Part shown: positions 63,391 to 64,000 of the stretch, piece by piece | Position numbering within the stretch: position 1 is the stretch's first letter | Layout: every line of letters starts with the position of its first letter | DNA from: Flavobacteriales bacterium | GTDB taxonomy: Bacteria > Bacteroidota > Bacteroidia > Flavobacteriales_E > Vicingaceae | NCBI GenBank assembly: GCA_002706365.1 | Contig: PALM01000017.1 | Location: forward strand, 80,410-144,409 | Direction of reading: 5' to 3' | Length of the DNA: 64,000 nucleotides | Made by a program: the position numbers and the translations under genes | The notes under the pieces: generated by a model | What the model saw: only the letters and a program-made list of their open reading frames with translations | The model's database searches: none | What the model was told of the DNA's origin: nothing

Positions 63391-63393
63391 GAT

Positions 63394-63588
63394 ATGTTAA
63401 AGTTCATCAAACATCATATGGAGAGCATTGTAGGGATTGAAGTATTCCCACTGATCTCCTTCATAATATTCTTCATTTTCTTCATCACACTATTTGTATG
63501 GGTGGCACTCTTGAGAAAAGATCACATCAATCAACTTTCCAATATGCCATTTGAAGATAATACTGACCAAAATCAAGCTGAAGTATGA
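63394..63588 (+). CDS. ccoQ: CcoQ-like small subunit of cbb3 oxidase
   Basis: This 64-residue protein has one membrane helix (about 20-42, FPLISFIIFFIFFITLFVWVALL) and a charged tail. It lies three bases after the ccoNO stop, and its own stop overlaps the ccoP start by four bases. CcoQ proteins stabilise the complex. The call rests on place, size and topology. Confidence 0.85.
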   Translation: MLKFIKHHMESIVGIEVFPLISFIIFFIFFITLFVWVALLRKDHINQLSNMPFEDNTDQNQAEV

Positions 63589-64000
63589 AAACTCTACATA
63601 AATACGCTAAACCATTAAGCGCAATTCTATTCACATTTTGCCTTTCAACAGCAAGTGTTTGGGCTCAGGAAACGAATAGCATTGCCAGTTCAACAGGTAT
63701 TTCAGATAGTACCCTATTATTTCTGATGCTGGGCTTCATTGCTCTGCTTTTGGCCATCATATCTTCCCTTTCGAATAGTATTAAGAGTTTGAGTAAGCCT
63801 GTTGCAGAAAATAGACCTGAAGGTTCAAATGGCAATGTTACAAAAGCCATTCTATTGATCACTTCTCTCGGAACTGCATCAGCTGCCCAAGCTGCAAACG
63901 GCTCGGCTATGATGCCCAATTTTGTGATGACCGATGAGATCTTTTGGCTACTCAGTATGGTTATTATTTTTCAGGTTGTAGTGATATTTATTCTCTTCCG
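63585..64000 (+). CDS. ccoP: CcoP subunit of cbb3 oxidase, C-terminus beyond window
   Basis: The frame from ATG 63585 runs to the window end (138 full codons). It has a cleavable-looking signal or first helix (to about 28, ending SVWAQ), then LLFLMLGFIALLLAIISSL, a Ser-rich stretch, and helices at about 86-104 and 119-138. The heme sites would lie beyond the edge. The four-base overlap with ccoQ and the operon order support CcoP. Confidence 0.85.
   Translation, partial: MKTLHKYAKPLSAILFTFCLSTASVWAQETNSIASSTGISDSTLLFLMLGFIALLLAIISSLSNSIKSLSKPVAENRPEGSNGNVTKAILLITSLGTASAAQAANGSAMMPNFVMTDEIFWLLSMVIIFQVVVIFILF

Noticed and set aside
1..64000. CRISPR arrays, prophage, insertion sequences, retrons or known defence systems
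   Set aside because: None were seen: no regularly spaced repeats, transposase or integrase motifs, reverse transcriptase or restriction genes.

Overview
The window looks like chromosomal DNA of a Bacteroidota bacterium, probably a free-living, aerobic or micro-oxic member of the Flavobacteriales. Evidence: a PorW/SprE-type gliding/type IX secretion lipoprotein, an ATP synthase operon lacking the beta and epsilon genes, a fused CcoNO cytochrome oxidase, DUF3078-type and beta-barrel outer-membrane proteins, a Lacal_2735-type small protein, and repeated use of the Bacteroidota -7 promoter element TAnnTTTG. I saw no insertion sequence, prophage, CRISPR array, tRNA or rRNA, and no gene-free stretch over 300 bases.

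Layout. 1-5.4 kb: end of a polysaccharide flippase, an enoyl-CoA hydratase and a 1193-residue membrane histidine kinase. 5.5-11.6 kb: atpBEFHAG, preceded by a separate unit of bactofilin, AtpZ and an AtpI-like protein. 11.7-16.8 kb: PorW/SprE, divergent from an M23 peptidase and a GH3-family protein. 16.8-27.1 kb: a glycan locus, with priming transferase, DUF1972 glycosyltransferase and O-antigen-ligase-like protein on the minus strand, and flippase, methyltransferase and five transferases tightly coupled on the plus strand. 27-34.7 kb: a VWA protein, a small membrane protein missed by length cut-offs, dxr, rseP, an antiporter and a PhoD-like phosphatase. 34.7-45 kb: metallophosphoesterase, MscS channel, redoxin, glycosyltransferase, carboxyltransferase, carbonic anhydrase and YebC. 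45-47.6 kb: an ECF sigma factor, membrane anti-sigma candidate and beta-barrel protein. 47.7-54.6 kb: pseudouridine synthase, AsmA-like protein, a second histidine kinase, HemW and a beta-barrel. 54.6-56.3 kb: 3-hydroxyanthranilate dioxygenase, an atypical SDR and a 58-residue protein. 56.3-64 kb: pirin, an FNR-like regulator with its four cluster cysteines, CcoI, a cysteine-dioxygenase-like protein and ccoS-ccoNO-ccoQ-ccoP (ccoP cut by the window end).

Two small regulons can be read from the DNA. (1) The FNR-like regulator lies beside three TGAT-N4-ATCA-type boxes, upstream of ccoI, the cysteine-dioxygenase-like gene and ccoS. Each box centre is 29.5 bases before an nAnnTTTG element, which fits class II activation. 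(2) The ECF sigma gene and the neighbouring outer-membrane gene share TGTAACTT-N14-CGTCACAC directly upstream, which suggests autoregulation plus one local target. Other points of interest are a CDO-like protein whose second iron-ligand histidine is Phe, a strong hairpin between atpE and atpF, and an SDR with Ser/Arg in place of the catalytic Tyr/Lys. Most remaining genes are ordinary core functions.
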